Shown here in pieces: positions 47,961 through 59,686 of a stretch of 64,000 bases of DNA. The notes under the pieces were generated by a model, which saw only the letters and a program-made list of their open reading frames with translations, ran no database searches and had not been told where the DNA came from. Made by a program: the position numbers and the translations under genes. The DNA is from Janibacter alkaliphilus (GTDB lineage Bacteria > Actinomycetota > Actinomycetes > Actinomycetales > Dermatophilaceae). The stretch spans positions 310,001 to 374,000 of the forward strand of contig NZ_JACBZX010000001.1 in the NCBI RefSeq assembly GCF_013408565.1, in the 5' to 3' direction. The first letter of the stretch is position 1. Each line of letters starts with the position of its first letter.

Positions 47961-48761
47961 TCAGGGCTTGCGGCCCACCGCGAAGACCCGACGGAAGGGG
48001 AAGATGACCCCGGCCGGGGTCCGCGGATAGGCCTGAGCCACCCGCTCGGAGTAGTCAGCGAGGAAGGCCTCGCGCTCCGCCTCGTCGCTCAGCAGGTCCA
48101 GCACCGACCGCAGGCCCGTGCCGCTCACCCAGTCCACCACCGGGTTCTCCGACGCACCCTCCGGGTCGAGCACGTGGTGATACGTCGTCTCCCAGGCGTC
48201 CACGGCCAGCCCGTGCTGCGACAGGATCTGGATGTACGTGCCCGGCTCGCCCGCGCCGAAGCGCTTGGTCGCCGCCTCCAGCTCGCCGCGACGCTCGTGC
48301 CGGGTCGCGGCCTCACGCATCAGCGCGTGCGTCGGCGCGTCGAAGTTGCCCGGCACCTGCAGCGCGAACCAGCCGCCCGGCGCCAGCGCGTCCGCCCACT
48401 CCCCGACCAGCGGCAGGTGCTTCGGGATCCACTGCAGCGTCGCGTTGGAGACGATGACGTCCGGCGCGGCCCCGAGCGAGCCGATGTCCCAGCTCGCGAG
48501 GTCCGCCTCGACCCACTCGACCCGACCGTCCTGGTCGTGCTCGCGGGCGGCGGCGAGCATCTCCGGCGAGCTGTCCACGCCGACCACCCGTGCCTGCGGC
48601 CAGCGCTCGGCCAGCGACAGCGTCAGCGGTCCGTTCCCGGCACCGAGGTCCACCACCAGGCCCGGCTGCTCGGCCCCGACCCGGGACAGCAGGTCGACGA
48701 ATGGGCGAGAGCGCTCGGTCGCGAACTGCGCGTAGGCCTGCGGGTCCCAGCTGGGCGACAT
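47961..48761 (-). CDS. tam: Trans-aconitate 2-methyltransferase-like
   Basis: 266 residues of a class I SAM methyltransferase: WDPQAYAQFATERSRPFVDLL, motif I VVDLGAGNGPLTLSLAERWP, GVDSSPEMLAAARE (acidic loop), then VSNATLQWIPKHLPL. The layout and the closing PRTPAGVIFPFRRVF match trans-aconitate methyltransferase (Tam), which methylates the aconitase inhibitor trans-aconitate. AGGAGG precedes the ATG at 48761. It is divergent from a MarR regulator. Confidence 0.86.
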   Translation of the reverse strand: MSPSWDPQAYAQFATERSRPFVDLLSRVGAEQPGLVVDLGAGNGPLTLSLAERWPQARVVGVDSSPEMLAAAREHDQDGRVEWVEADLASWDIGSLGAAPDVIVSNATLQWIPKHLPLVGEWADALAPGGWFALQVPGNFDAPTHALMREAATRHERRGELEAATKRFGAGEPGTYIQILSQHGLAVDAWETTYHHVLDPEGASENPVVDWVSGTGLRSVLDLLSDEAEREAFLADYSERVAQAYPRTPAGVIFPFRRVFAVGRKP

Positions 48762-48840
48762 GTGTCCTCCTGACGTCGACGGTCGGTGTCTCCCCCCGAT
48801 CCTGCCTGGCCACCGATCGTAGACGCGGCACCGCCCCCGC

Positions 48841-48856
48841 ATCTTGATATCGAGAT
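48841..48856. promoter_or_regulatory. Candidate MarR operator
   Basis: ATCTTGATATCGAGAT is a near-perfect palindrome (14 of 16) between the divergent tam-like and MarR genes, with 25 bases to the MarR start. The position and AT-rich centre suit a MarR-type autoregulatory site. Confidence 0.5.
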
Positions 48857-48880
48857 ACTCGGGAACGGTATTCTTGACGG

Positions 48881-49393
48881 GTGACCGACCAGCCGGGGCT
48901 GCGTACCCACGACGACGTCGACGAGATCGTCGACGCGTGGCGGCGTGAGCGGCCGGACCTCGACCCGGCGCCGCTGCAGGTCTTCTCCCGGCTCTCCCGG
49001 CTGGCCCGTCGGCTCGACCTGGACCGGGCCGGGGCCTTCGCCCGGCACGACCTCGACGGCTGGGAGTTCGACGTCCTCAGCGCCCTGCGCCGGGCGGGCG
49101 AGCCCTACGTGCTCTCCCCCGGCCAGCTGGTCCAGCAGACCCTGGTCACCTCCGGGACGATGACCAACCGGGTGGACCGGCTTGTCCGCCGCGGCTGGGT
49201 CGAGCGCGAGCCCTCGCCCACCGATCGGCGCGGGGTGCTGGTGCGTCTGACCGCGGCCGGTCGCGCCACCGTGGACGCCGCGATGGCCGACCTCATCGCC
49301 CGCGAGCGCGACCTGCTCGCCGACCTCGACGCCGATCAGCAGGCCGAGCTCGTGGGGCACCTGCGGCGCCTGCTGGCGCCCTTCGAGGGCTGA
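48881..49393 (+). CDS. MarR-family regulator
   Basis: 170 residues with a winged helix (LSPGQLVQQTLVTSGTMTNRVDRLVRRGWVEREPSPTDRRGVLVRLTAAGR). The wing motif DRRGVLVRLT is typical. Starts at a GTG (48881). It probably controls itself and the methyltransferase divergent from it through the palindrome at 48841. The ligand is unknown. Confidence 0.87.
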   Translation: MTDQPGLRTHDDVDEIVDAWRRERPDLDPAPLQVFSRLSRLARRLDLDRAGAFARHDLDGWEFDVLSALRRAGEPYVLSPGQLVQQTLVTSGTMTNRVDRLVRRGWVEREPSPTDRRGVLVRLTAAGRATVDAAMADLIARERDLLADLDADQQAELVGHLRRLLAPFEG

Positions 49394-49477
49394 GCCCAGC
49401 TCCCTTCGCCCCCGGACATGACCGTCCGGCTGGCCCTCCCCCTTCGCCCGGGTCGGTGGCGCAGCAGGGACCGGCCC

Positions 49478-50233
49478 TCAGAAGTACACGGCCAGCGGTC
49501 CCTGCGGACCGTCGATGCAGGTCACCGGCGTCTCGAAGACCCGGGTCAGCACCTCGTCGGTGAGGATCTCCGCGGGCGGGCCGAGCTCGACCACGTCGCC
49601 GTCCTTCATGGCGCAGATCTGGTCGGCGTAGTGGCCGGCGAAGTTCACGTCGTGCAGCACGACGACGATGGTCCGGCCCAGCTCGTCGGCGGCCCGGCGC
49701 AGGTGCTGCATCATCAGCACCGCGTGCTTCATGTCGAGGTTGTTCAGCGGCTCGTCGAGCAGGACGTAGTCGGTCTCCTGGCTGAGGATCATCGCCACGT
49801 AGGCGCGCTGCCGCTGCCCGCCGGAGAGCTGGTCGAGGTAGCGGTGCTGCAGCTCGCCGAGGTCGAAGAAGTCGATGGAGCGGCTGATGATCCGCTCGTC
49901 CTCGACCGTCAGCCGCCCCCGGCTGTAGGGGAAGCGACCCAGCCCGACGAGCTGGCGCACGGTGAGCCGGGTGACGAAGTGGTTCTCCTGGCGCAGCACC
50001 GAGACGATCTTCGCCAGCTCCTTGCTGGGTGTCCTGGTGACGTCGTGCCCGGCCACCGTCGTGGTCCCGGCGTCGGCGCCGAGCAGCCGTCCGATGATGG
50101 TCAGCAACGTGGACTTGCCGGCGCCGTTCGGCCCGACCAGCGCGGTGATGCCGCCGGCCGGCAGGACCACGTCCACCGGGCCGATGCGCACCTCGCTGGA
50201 GTAGTCCTTGCGCACGCCCTGCAGCTCGATCAC
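49478..50233 (-). CDS. Iron-siderophore ABC transporter, ATPase
   Basis: 251 residues, FepC/FecE type: Walker A GPNGAGKST, Q-loop VLRQENHFVTRLTVRQLV, signature LSGGQRQRAYVAMIL, Walker B YVLLDEPLNNLD and H-loop LHDVNFA. The GTG start overlaps the permease stop (GTGA). The sequence order with two permeases and a catecholate-type binding protein gives a complete siderophore importer. Confidence 0.92.
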   Translation of the reverse strand: MIELQGVRKDYSSEVRIGPVDVVLPAGGITALVGPNGAGKSTLLTIIGRLLGADAGTTTVAGHDVTRTPSKELAKIVSVLRQENHFVTRLTVRQLVGLGRFPYSRGRLTVEDERIISRSIDFFDLGELQHRYLDQLSGGQRQRAYVAMILSQETDYVLLDEPLNNLDMKHAVLMMQHLRRAADELGRTIVVVLHDVNFAGHYADQICAMKDGDVVELGPPAEILTDEVLTRVFETPVTCIDGPQGPLAVYF

Positions 50234-51315
50234 AGCCGACCCTTCCTGAGGATGACGATGAGGAAGACCGTGCCGCCCACGGCCTCGATGATGATGGAGA
50301 CGACGCCCTCGGCGTAGAAGACGTTCTTCAGCACGACGTAGGCCCCCGCGAGCACGACGAAGCCGAGCAGCGCGGCCACCGGGAAGAGGTGGCGGTGGTC
50401 CCAGGTCGGCGCCAGCTGGTAGGTGAGCGTGGCGACGAGGAACCCGAGGAAGGTCATCGGCCCGATGAGCGCGGTGGAGACTGCCATGAGGATGGAGACG
50501 AGGAAGAGGGTGAGCATCACCTCGCGGCGGTGCGCCACCCCGAGGTTGGTGCTCACGTCGCGGCCCAGGGAGACGAGGTTCAGGTGGCGCCCGCGCCACC
50601 ACAGCCCGGCCGTGGCGAGCACGCACAGCGGGATCGCCAGCGGGAAGTAGTCGGCGTCGGCGTTGGAGACCGAGCCGAACATCCGGGCGGTGAGCACGTC
50701 GAACTCGCTGGGGGTGAGCAGCCGCTGCATGAAGGTCGAGACCGAGCGCAGGCCGCCGCCGATGATGATGCCGACGAGCAGCATCACCTGGATGTTGCCG
50801 TAGCGCCCGGAGAGCAGCCAGCCGAAGAGGACCAGCGAGAAGGCGACCATGAGCACGACCTGCAGCGCGAACTGCGGCACCCCGGTCAGCGCCACGACCC
50901 CTGCCACGCCCATGAGGTAGACCGCGCTGGTCTGCACCGCGACGTAGAGCGCCTCGAAGCCCATGATCGAGGGGGTGATGATCCGGTTGCTCACCGCGCT
51001 CTGGAAGGCGACCGTGGCCACGCCCTGGCAGATCACGACGACGGTGATCGCGGTGAGCGTGGTCGCGCGCAGCTCGGCGATCCGCCAGAAGCCGGTGGTA
51101 CCGAACGGCATCGGGTTGTCCCAGGCGAGGATCCCGGCGGCGAAGAGGGCGGCCAGCACGCTCAGGCCCGCGACCAGGCCCCAGTAGCGCCGCCGCGCCT
51201 GGCTGGTCGAGAAGGGGCCGGCGCCGACGGTGACCGTAGGGGCGCCGGCCGCGGGGTCCGGTCCCGGTCCCTGGGCGAGCGGGGCGCCCGGCGTGGCGGT
51301 GCTCGCCTCAGCCAT
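50230..51315 (-). CDS. Iron-siderophore ABC transporter, permease 2
   Basis: 361 residues, FecCD family with about nine membrane helices: AVSNRIITPSIMGFEALYV, LLVGIIIGGGLRSVSTFMQR and SLGRDVSTNLGVAHRREVMLTL, plus IGPMTFLGFLV. The N-terminal 40 residues are a Pro/Ala-rich cytoplasmic extension. Overlaps permease 1 by 8 bases and the ATPase by 4. Confidence 0.9.
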   Translation of the reverse strand: MAEASTATPGAPLAQGPGPDPAAGAPTVTVGAGPFSTSQARRRYWGLVAGLSVLAALFAAGILAWDNPMPFGTTGFWRIAELRATTLTAITVVVICQGVATVAFQSAVSNRIITPSIMGFEALYVAVQTSAVYLMGVAGVVALTGVPQFALQVVLMVAFSLVLFGWLLSGRYGNIQVMLLVGIIIGGGLRSVSTFMQRLLTPSEFDVLTARMFGSVSNADADYFPLAIPLCVLATAGLWWRGRHLNLVSLGRDVSTNLGVAHRREVMLTLFLVSILMAVSTALIGPMTFLGFLVATLTYQLAPTWDHRHLFPVAALLGFVVLAGAYVVLKNVFYAEGVVSIIIEAVGGTVFLIVILRKGRL

Positions 51316-52303
51316 GACGCCGGCTCCGCAGCAGCAGCGCGACGAAGACCACTGCGCCGACGATCCCGAGGATGAGCGAGACCGGCACCTCGAAGGGGGC
51401 GATGATGGTGCGGCCGATGATGTCGCAGACGGTGACGATGGCGATGCCGAGCAGGCACACCCACGGCAGGTTGCTGCGCAGGTCGTCGCCTCGGAACATC
51501 GAGACGACGTTCGGCACGATCAGCCCGAGGAAGGGCAGGTTGCCGACCACGACGGTGACCACCCCGGTGGCCACGGCGACCAGCCCGGTGCCGACGAGCA
51601 CGACCGCCTGGTAGTTCAGGCCCACGTTGGTGGCGACGTCCTCGCCGAGCCCGGCGATGGTGAAGCGGTCGGCGACGACGAAGACCGCGACCGCGACGAG
51701 CGCGACGACGTACAGCGCCTCGTACTGCCCGCGTACCACCGAGGTGAAGCTGCCGGCGAACCAGATGCCCAGGCTCTGCAGGGTGTCGGTGAGCAGCGCG
51801 ATGTAGGTGGTCACCGAGGCGACGACGGCCCCGAGCATGATCCCGACGATCGGCACGATGAGCGAGGAGCTCAGCTGCACCTGGCGCAGGAAGAGGAAGA
51901 AGATCATCGTGCCGATGAAGGCGGCGACGATCGCGCCCAGCATCCGCGGCAGCAGGCCGGCCGTGGGGAAGAGCACCATCATGAGGATCAGGCCCAGCCC
52001 GGCCCACTCGGTGGTGCCGATGGTGGTCGGCTCGACGAAGCGGTTCTGGGTGAGCAGCTGCATGACGAGGCCGGACATCGCCATGGCGGCGCCGGCCAGC
52101 ACGAGGGCGACGGTGCGCGGCACCCGGGTGATGGCGAACATCTCCCGCCCCTGCTCGCCGCCGCCGATGACGTCGACCACGCCGGTGAAGAGGGAGAGCA
52201 CGAGCAGGGCGGCGACGGCGAGGGTGCCGAGCAGCAGCTTGCCGTCGATCAGCCGGCCCTTGTCCCGGGCGGGGCGGGCGTCGGGCTCGGTCATCGTGGA
52301 CAT
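51308..52303 (-). CDS. Iron-siderophore ABC transporter, permease 1
   Basis: 331 residues, FecCD family: AITRVPRTVALVLAGAAMAMSGLVMQLLTQNRFVEPTTIGTTEWAGLGLI (Gly-rich core) and FLGLIVPNVVSMFRGDDLRSNLPW. Forms the membrane channel with permease 2. It starts 75 bases after the binding-protein gene ends, in the same operon. Confidence 0.9.
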   Translation of the reverse strand: MSTMTEPDARPARDKGRLIDGKLLLGTLAVAALLVLSLFTGVVDVIGGGEQGREMFAITRVPRTVALVLAGAAMAMSGLVMQLLTQNRFVEPTTIGTTEWAGLGLILMMVLFPTAGLLPRMLGAIVAAFIGTMIFFLFLRQVQLSSSLIVPIVGIMLGAVVASVTTYIALLTDTLQSLGIWFAGSFTSVVRGQYEALYVVALVAVAVFVVADRFTIAGLGEDVATNVGLNYQAVVLVGTGLVAVATGVVTVVVGNLPFLGLIVPNVVSMFRGDDLRSNLPWVCLLGIAIVTVCDIIGRTIIAPFEVPVSLILGIVGAVVFVALLLRSRRHG

Positions 52304-52378
52304 CGGGCTCCGTTCACGACGGGCGCCCTCGTCCCGCGGCGGGTGGCCGCGGGACGAGGGCGGTCAGCGGGTCGCGGG

Positions 52379-53374
52379 TCAGCTCTGCTCGAGCTCGTCG
52401 GCGATGCTGTTGAAGTACTCGGTGTAGGTCTGGATGCTCTCGTTGGTGTAGGTGTCGTCCGGCATGTAGATGACCTTGTCGTCCTGCACCGCCGGCACGT
52501 CCTGCAGCGCCTCGGACTCCTCGATGACCTCGGCGGCCGGCTGGTACTCCTGGCCCTCCTCCGGGCCGACGGCGGCGTCGCGGTCCATGACGAGCATGAT
52601 GTCCGGCTCGGAGTCGGCGATCGCCTCGACCGAGATGTCGTCGCCCTGGTGGTCGTCGGAGCCCTCGACCTCCAGCGCCGGGGTGAAGCCGAAGATGTCG
52701 AAGAGCGGGCCCATGGTGCGGCCGGTGCTCGGCACGACGTAGCCGATCTCGCCGCCGGAGACGATGACCGCCATGACGGTCTGCTCGTCGTCGTAGGCGT
52801 CCTCGACGCGCTGGATGCTCTCGTCGAGGGCGGAGTTCAGGTCGTCGGCCTCGCTCTCCTTCTCGAAGATGGTGCCCAGCGCGGAGGTCTGGCGCTTGAG
52901 CTCCTCGTCGAAGGGCTCGCCCTCGCGCGGGTCGAGGTTGACCAGGGTGGCGTCCGGCACGAGCTCCTCGAAGTCGCTGGCGTAGTCGGCGTAGCGCTGC
53001 CCGTTGATGATGAGGTCCGGCTCGGCGGCGACGACCGCCTCCAGGTCGGGCTCGGTGTGCAGGCCGAGGTCGACGATGTCCTGGTCCTCGGTGTAGGAGA
53101 TCGTGTCCGGCATCAGCGAGACGGCCGCGGCGGACAGCTCGACGTCCCAGGAGTCGAGGGTCTCGAAGGTCCGGTTGTCGGTGGCGACGACGGACTGCGG
53201 CGGGACGCTGACCTCCTTCTCGCCGTCGTTGTCGGTGATGGTCACGGTGTCGCCGGAGGCGGCCGAGCTCTCGCCCGAGCCGGAGCCCTCGTCGTCGGAG
53301 CTGCCGCAGGCAGCCAGGGTCAGGGCGGCGATGGTGCCGAGGGCGAGGCCTCGGTAGGTCCGGGTGGCGTTCAT
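52379..53374 (-). CDS. Siderophore-binding lipoprotein
   Basis: 331 residues: signal peptide with lipobox LAAC, a Ser/Gly/Asp linker, then a type III periplasmic-binding fold of the FatB/CeuE kind (VVATDNRTFETLDSWDVEL, HTEPDLEAVVAAEPDLIING, QTSALGTIFEKESEADDL). These bind catecholate or mixed siderophores. The ATG at 53374 starts the signal peptide. It is the first gene of the operon, with a candidate iron box upstream at 53463. Confidence 0.9.
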   Translation of the reverse strand: MNATRTYRGLALGTIAALTLAACGSSDDEGSGSGESSAASGDTVTITDNDGEKEVSVPPQSVVATDNRTFETLDSWDVELSAAAVSLMPDTISYTEDQDIVDLGLHTEPDLEAVVAAEPDLIINGQRYADYASDFEELVPDATLVNLDPREGEPFDEELKRQTSALGTIFEKESEADDLNSALDESIQRVEDAYDDEQTVMAVIVSGGEIGYVVPSTGRTMGPLFDIFGFTPALEVEGSDDHQGDDISVEAIADSEPDIMLVMDRDAAVGPEEGQEYQPAAEVIEESEALQDVPAVQDDKVIYMPDDTYTNESIQTYTEYFNSIADELEQS

Positions 53375-53462
53375 GGTGAGCGTCCTCGTGGCGTTCGGGA
53401 TGGTGATGTGCTGATCCGTCCCGCGGGTGACGTGGCGAAGGGAGACACGCACCGCGAGTGGA

Positions 53463-53481
53463 TAAGGGCAGCCTATCCTTG
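53463..53481 (-). promoter_or_regulatory. Candidate IdeR/DtxR iron box
   Basis: Read on the minus strand, CAAGGATAGGCTGCCCTTA matches the consensus TTAGGTTAGGCTAACCTAA at 13 of 19 positions, including the AGG-N2-AGGCT core. It lies 89 bases upstream of the siderophore-binding gene, as expected for iron repression. Confidence 0.55.
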
Positions 53482-53517
53482 GCTGACGCCAGCGCGCACG
53501 CCGGGGGGGCGGAGCGG

Positions 53518-55355
<1,838 letters not shown>

Positions 55356-55356
<1 letters not shown>

Positions 55357-56294
55357 CAGGTCAGGCGCGGGGTCGGCAGCACCTGGGCGCCGTGCACCGG
55401 CCCGGTGGCCCGCAGCACGTCCTCGGCGGCGCCGGAGGCGGTCAGCGAGACCGCCAGGTCGATGGCCGCCTCCTGCCCGGAGGCCAGCGCCGCCACGGTG
55501 GGTCCCGACCCGGAGACGATCGCGGCCAGCGCGCCGAACTCCAGCGCGGCCCCGATGATCTCGCCGATCCGCGGCTGCAGGGCGACCGCGTCCGGCTGCA
55601 GGTCGTTGCTCAGCGCGGCGGCCAGCGCGGACGGGTCGCCGGAGCGCACCGCGCTCATCACCTCGGCGCCCGGCGTCGGCTCGCTGACCCGTCGCCCCTC
55701 GTGGCGGGCGTCGAAGGCGGCGTAGACCTCGGGGGTGGACAGCCCCTCCCCCGGGACCGGCACGAAGACCCAGTGATAGGTGCCCTGGGCCAGGACCGGG
55801 GTGACCAGCTCGCCCCGACCGGAGCCGACGGCGGTGCCGCCGTGCAGCAGGAAGGGGACGTCGCTGCCGACCTCGGCGGCGAGCCGGTCCAGCTCGTCCC
55901 GCTCCATCGCCACCGACCACAGCTCCTGGCAGGCCACCAGCGCGGCGGCCGCGTCGGCCGAGCCGCCGGCCATGCCGCCGGCCACCGGGATCTGCTTGTG
56001 GATGCTCAGGTGCACCGGCTGCCGGGCCCCGGAGCGCTCGGCGAGCAGCCGGGCGGCGACCAGCGCGAGGTTGCCCTCGTCGGTGGGCACCGAGCCGGCG
56101 TCCCGGCCGGTCACGGTGCAGCCCCACTCGTCGGCGGGGGCCGCGGTGACGTCGTCGTGCAGTCCCACGGCCTGGTAGACCGTGGCCAGGTCGTGGTAGC
56201 CGTCGTCGCGCCGCGGACCGACGCCGAGCTCGAGGTTGACCTTGGCCGGCGCCCGGGCCGTCACCGCTGGCTGCAGCTCGAGGGCGGAGGTCAT
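55356..56294 (-). CDS. ispE: 4-diphosphocytidyl-2-C-methyl-D-erythritol kinase
   Basis: 312 residues of the GHMP kinase family: [29 protein letters not shown], the ATP loop [19 protein letters not shown] and [14 protein letters not shown]. It is the MEP-pathway step making CDP-ME 2-phosphate for isoprenoids. It overlaps the rsmA stop by 4 bases and is followed by the ABC-F gene, the usual actinobacterial order. Confidence 0.94.
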
Positions 56295-57175
56295 GTCGTC
56301 ACCCTAGCCTCGCCGGCGAGCGCCTCGGCGATCGCGGCGAAGGCGGCGACGTCCAGCTGCTCGCCGCGGCTGCGCGGGTCCACCCCGGCCGCCAGCAGGG
56401 CCGCCTCGGCGGCCGGTCCGCCGCCGGCCAGTCCGCTGAGCGCGGAGCGCACCGTCTTGCGGCGCTGGGCGAAGGCGGCGTCGACCACGGCGAAGACCTG
56501 CTCCCGGTCGGCGGTGGTGGCTGGCGGGTCGCCGCGCTCCAGGGAGACCAGCCCGGAGTCGACGTTGGGCACCGGCCAGAAGACGCTGCGCGGCACCCGA
56601 CCGGCCAGGCGCACCTGGCCGTACCAGGCCGCCTTGACGCTGGGCACCCCGTAGGTCCGCGAGCCGGGCGGCGCCGCCAGCCGCTCGGCCACCTCGAGCT
56701 GGACCATGACGAGCACCCGCCGGATGCTCGGGAAGGTCTGCAGCAGGTGCAGCACCACCGGCACCGAGACGTTGTAGGGCAGGTTCGCCACCAGCGCGGT
56801 GGGCGGCTGCGGCAGCTCCTCCAGCCGGAGCGCGTCGGCCTGGACCACGGTGAGCCGGTCTGCGGCCGCCGGGGCGAGCTCGGCCACGGTGCCCGGCAGC
56901 GCCGAGGCCAGCACCGGGTCCACCTCCACTGCGGCCACCCGGCAGCCGGGCTCCAGCAGCGCCAGGGTCAGCGAGCCGAGGCCGGGACCGACCTCGAGCA
57001 CGGTGTCGTCGGGGGCGACCTCGGCGGCCCGCACGATCCGGCGCACCGTGTTCGCGTCGACGACGAAGTTCTGCCCCCACTGCTTGGTCGGCCGGACCCC
57101 GAGCCGGTCGGCGAGCTCACGCACGCGCGCGGCGCCGAGCAGGCCGGCCCGCGGCTCGGGGGACGAGGGGGTCAT
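56291..57175 (-). CDS. rsmA: 16S rRNA (adenine1518/1519-N6) dimethyltransferase
   Basis: 294 residues: [26 protein letters not shown] motif [17 protein letters not shown], acidic [11 protein letters not shown], and the catalytic [15 protein letters not shown] (motif IV, N-L-P-Y). It dimethylates two adenines in helix 45 of 16S rRNA. Starts with ATG at 57175. The neighbour order rpfB-rsmA-ispE equals that of M. tuberculosis (rpfB-ksgA-ispE). Confidence 0.95.
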   Translation of the reverse strand: MTPSSPEPRAGLLGAARVRELADRLGVRPTKQWGQNFVVDANTVRRIVRAAEVAPDDTVLEVGPGLGSLTLALLEPGCRVAAVEVDPVLASALPGTVAELAPAAADRLTVVQADALRLEELPQPPTALVANLPYNVSVPVVLHLLQTFPSIRRVLVMVQLEVAERLAAPPGSRTYGVPSVKAAWYGQVRLAGRVPRSVFWPVPNVDSGLVSLERGDPPATTADREQVFAVVDAAFAQRRKTVRSALSGLAGGGPAAEAALLAAGVDPRSRGEQLDVAAFAAIAEALAGEARVTT

Positions 57176-57221
57176 GGCTGGTCACTCTAGGCGGGTGCGG
57201 GCCCCGGGCTGGCACCGGACG

Positions 57222-57260
57222 CGACGAACCCCCGAGCGGCAGTCGCTCGGGGATTCGTCG
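57222..57260. terminator. Hairpin terminator after rpfB
   Basis: CGACGAAC...CCCGAGCG at 57222-57238 pairs with CGCTCGGGG...TTCGTCG at 57244-57260, with one mismatch. It lies between rpfB and rsmA. Confidence 0.7.
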
Positions 57261-57287
57261 GGGCCGTCCGGCCGACGTGAGGTCGGG

Positions 57288-58535
57288 TCAGGCGGCGTGG
57301 GCGCAGCCCCACGGCTGCAGGCCGCGGTCGGCGTAGACCCGGTTGGCCACGGTGATCTGCTCGGCGCGGCTGGCCTGGTCGGCGCGCGGCGCGAAGTCGC
57401 CGCCGCCGGCGCTCTGCCAGGTCTGGATGTCGAACTGCAGACCGCCGTAGTAGCCGTTGCCGGTGTTGATCGACCAGTTGCCGGTGGACTCGCACTGGGC
57501 GATCCGGTCCCACATGCCGGAGTTGGCCAGGTTGATCCCGGAGGAGCTGGAGCTGGAGCTGGACGAGCTCGAGCTGCTGGAGGAGGACGAGCTGGACGAG
57601 CTCGAGCTGCTGTCGCTCGAGGAGCTCTCGCTGGAGGAGCTGCTGTCGCTGGAGCTGCTGGAGCTGGGCTCGGGGGCCGGCTCGGGCTCCGGCTCCGGGG
57701 CGGGCTTGGTGCCCTCGACGACGACCCGGTCCACCGGTGCGCTGGTCACCTCCGAGGAGACCTCGGTGCGCCACGCGGCGTCACCGTTGCGGTAGGTCAC
57801 CTTGTAGGTGGTCCGCTCGGTGCCGGCCTGACCCTCCTGCTCCACCTTCGTCGTGCCCTCGGCGAGGCTGGAGTCCTCCTTGACCACGGTCTCGAAGGGG
57901 ATCGAGGTGGTCTCGGTGGTGCTCTTGCGGTTGATCTTGTCGACCTTGATGGTCATGCCGTCCTTGACGTCCGACCACTTGCCCGGGTTGATCTTGTCGT
58001 TGGAGTCGACGGTGGCCTCGGCCTCGCGCAGCGCCTGGCTGACGTTCACGCCGGTGACGGTCTCCTTGGACTTCTTGCCGGAGACGACGAGGGTGACGTC
58101 CTTGGGGGTGGCCATCTCGATGGAGAGGCCGTCCCGGCCGATGCTCTTGCTGCGGGAGGCGGAGAGCACGGCGTCCTCGCCGCCACGGATGCCGAGCTGC
58201 TTGAGCGCGCCGCCCACGGTCAGGGCGGTGGTCCAGTACTCGCGCTTCTCGCCGTCGACGGTCACGGTCAGCTTGCGGCCGTAGCGGACGACGATCTCCT
58301 GACCGTCCTCGACGTCCTGCGAGGCGGCCGGGGTGACGACGTCGTGCTTGCCGAGCTCGATGCCCTGCTTGTCGAGGACGTCGCCGACGGTGCCGCCGAA
58401 GGAGTGGACGGTGCTGGACTCGCCGTCGACGTCGAGGGCGACGGACTTGTCCATGACGGCCACGCCGGTACCGCCCAGGATGAGGGCGCCGGCGACACCG
58501 ACCTGGGTGACACGGCGAAGGGGGATGACGCTCAC
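57288..58535 (-). CDS. rpfB: Resuscitation-promoting factor RpfB-like
   Basis: 415 residues from a GTG at 58535. Membrane/signal segment ([17 protein letters not shown]), three DUF348 domains ([21 protein letters not shown] etc.), a G5 domain ([20 protein letters not shown]), a poly-Ser linker of about 50 residues, and an Rpf lysozyme-like domain ([20 protein letters not shown]; catalytic Glu in [22 protein letters not shown]). It cleaves peptidoglycan to promote growth from dormancy. No c-di-AMP riboswitch motif could be recognised upstream. Confidence 0.92.
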   Translation of the reverse strand: MSVIPLRRVTQVGVAGALILGGTGVAVMDKSVALDVDGESSTVHSFGGTVGDVLDKQGIELGKHDVVTPAASQDVEDGQEIVVRYGRKLTVTVDGEKREYWTTALTVGGALKQLGIRGGEDAVLSASRSKSIGRDGLSIEMATPKDVTLVVSGKKSKETVTGVNVSQALREAEATVDSNDKINPGKWSDVKDGMTIKVDKINRKSTTETTSIPFETVVKEDSSLAEGTTKVEQEGQAGTERTTYKVTYRNGDAAWRTEVSSEVTSAPVDRVVVEGTKPAPEPEPEPAPEPSSSSSSDSSSSSESSSSDSSSSSSSSSSSSSSSSSSSSSSSSGINLANSGMWDRIAQCESTGNWSINTGNGYYGGLQFDIQTWQSAGGGDFAPRADQASRAEQITVANRVYADRGLQPWGCAHAA

Positions 58536-58762
58536 GATGCTCCGATGGGGTTGCACTTCCCGGGCACCGGTTCGTGCTCGCACGCCTCGACCCGGCAGCG
58601 GTGCCTGGGGCGGCGTCGGCGAGCATCAGGGGATTCAGGGGTAACCGGCCCCGGCCAACGGGACACCACGATGCACGCTCCACCACCCAAAGGTCAAGTT
58701 TCGGTAACGGTGAGGTCGCGAGACGGTCACCACAGCCCCGACTGCCGCCGCGAGGCGGGCGC

Positions 58763-59683
58763 CTACCAGGGGCCGTAGGCGCGCTCGCTGGTGTCGCTGA
58801 TCGCCTGGCACAGCGTGGGCACGTCCACCCCGAGCACGCCGGCCATCACCCGCACCGTCAGCGGCACGAGGTAGGGGGCGTTGGCCGAGCCGCGGTGCGG
58901 GGCCGGGGTGAGGTAGGGGGCGTCGGTCTCGACGAGGATCTGCTCCAGCGGGGTGACCGCGAGCGCGTCACGGAGCCCGGAGGCGCTCTTGAAGGTCACG
59001 GTCCCGGCGAAGGAGAGCAGGTAGCCGCGCTCGACGCACTCCCGGGCCATCGTCAGGTCGCCGCTGAAGCAGTGCAGCACCGTGGTCTCCGGCGCCCCCT
59101 CCTCGGCGAGGATGCGCAGCACGTCCTCGTGGCTGTCCCGGTCGTGGATCTGCAGGGCCAGGCCGTGCCGCTTGGCCAGGTCGATGTGCCGGCGGAAGGA
59201 CTCGTGCTGGGCCGGGCGGCCGTCGGGACCGGTGCGGTAGTAGTCCAGCCCGGTTTCACCGACCGCGCGCACCCGCGGGTGGGCGAGCATCTCCTCGATC
59301 TCGGTCAGGGCGGCCTCCAGCGCGCCGCGCTCGGCCAGCAGCGGGGCCTCGTTCGGGTGCAGCGCGACCGCTCCGAGCATGCTCGGGTGGTGCTCGAGCT
59401 GCGCCACGGTGAAGCGGGCGCTCTCCAGGTCGCAGCCGACCTGCACCACCCGGTCGACGCCGACGGCGGCCGCCTGCCGCAGCGCCCGGGCGACGTCCTC
59501 GGTGCTGCGGCCGCCCTCGTCGACCTGGTCCTCACCCGCGGGCTGCACCCCGGGCGGCTCGGCAGCCAGCGGGTCGGGCAGGTCGGTGCGCCGGATGTCC
59601 AGGTGGGTGTGGTTGTCCACCACCGGGACCGGCAGCGGGTCGGGCGCCGGGGCGACCGCGGCGTGGCCGCTGGAGCGGGGCAC
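58763..59683 (-). CDS. tatD: TatD-family metal-dependent DNase
   Basis: 306 residues: NHTHLDI (metal ligands), VGCDLESARFTV, GETGLDYYRTG, QIHDRDSHEDVLRI, LHCFSGDLTMARECVERGYLLSFAG and LVETDAPYLTP, the full TatD signature set. Hydrolase of the amidohydrolase superfamily with DNase activity. It starts 3 bases after the metG stop, so it is co-transcribed with metG. Confidence 0.94.
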   Translation of the reverse strand: MPRSSGHAAVAPAPDPLPVPVVDNHTHLDIRRTDLPDPLAAEPPGVQPAGEDQVDEGGRSTEDVARALRQAAAVGVDRVVQVGCDLESARFTVAQLEHHPSMLGAVALHPNEAPLLAERGALEAALTEIEEMLAHPRVRAVGETGLDYYRTGPDGRPAQHESFRRHIDLAKRHGLALQIHDRDSHEDVLRILAEEGAPETTVLHCFSGDLTMARECVERGYLLSFAGTVTFKSASGLRDALAVTPLEQILVETDAPYLTPAPHRGSANAPYLVPLTVRVMAGVLGVDVPTLCQAISDTSERAYGPW

Positions 59684-59686
59684 CGC

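Noticed and set aside
58536..58762. Possible c-di-AMP (ydaO) riboswitch before rpfB
   Set aside because: Known for some actinobacterial rpf genes, but the consensus core pieces could not be found here on reading.
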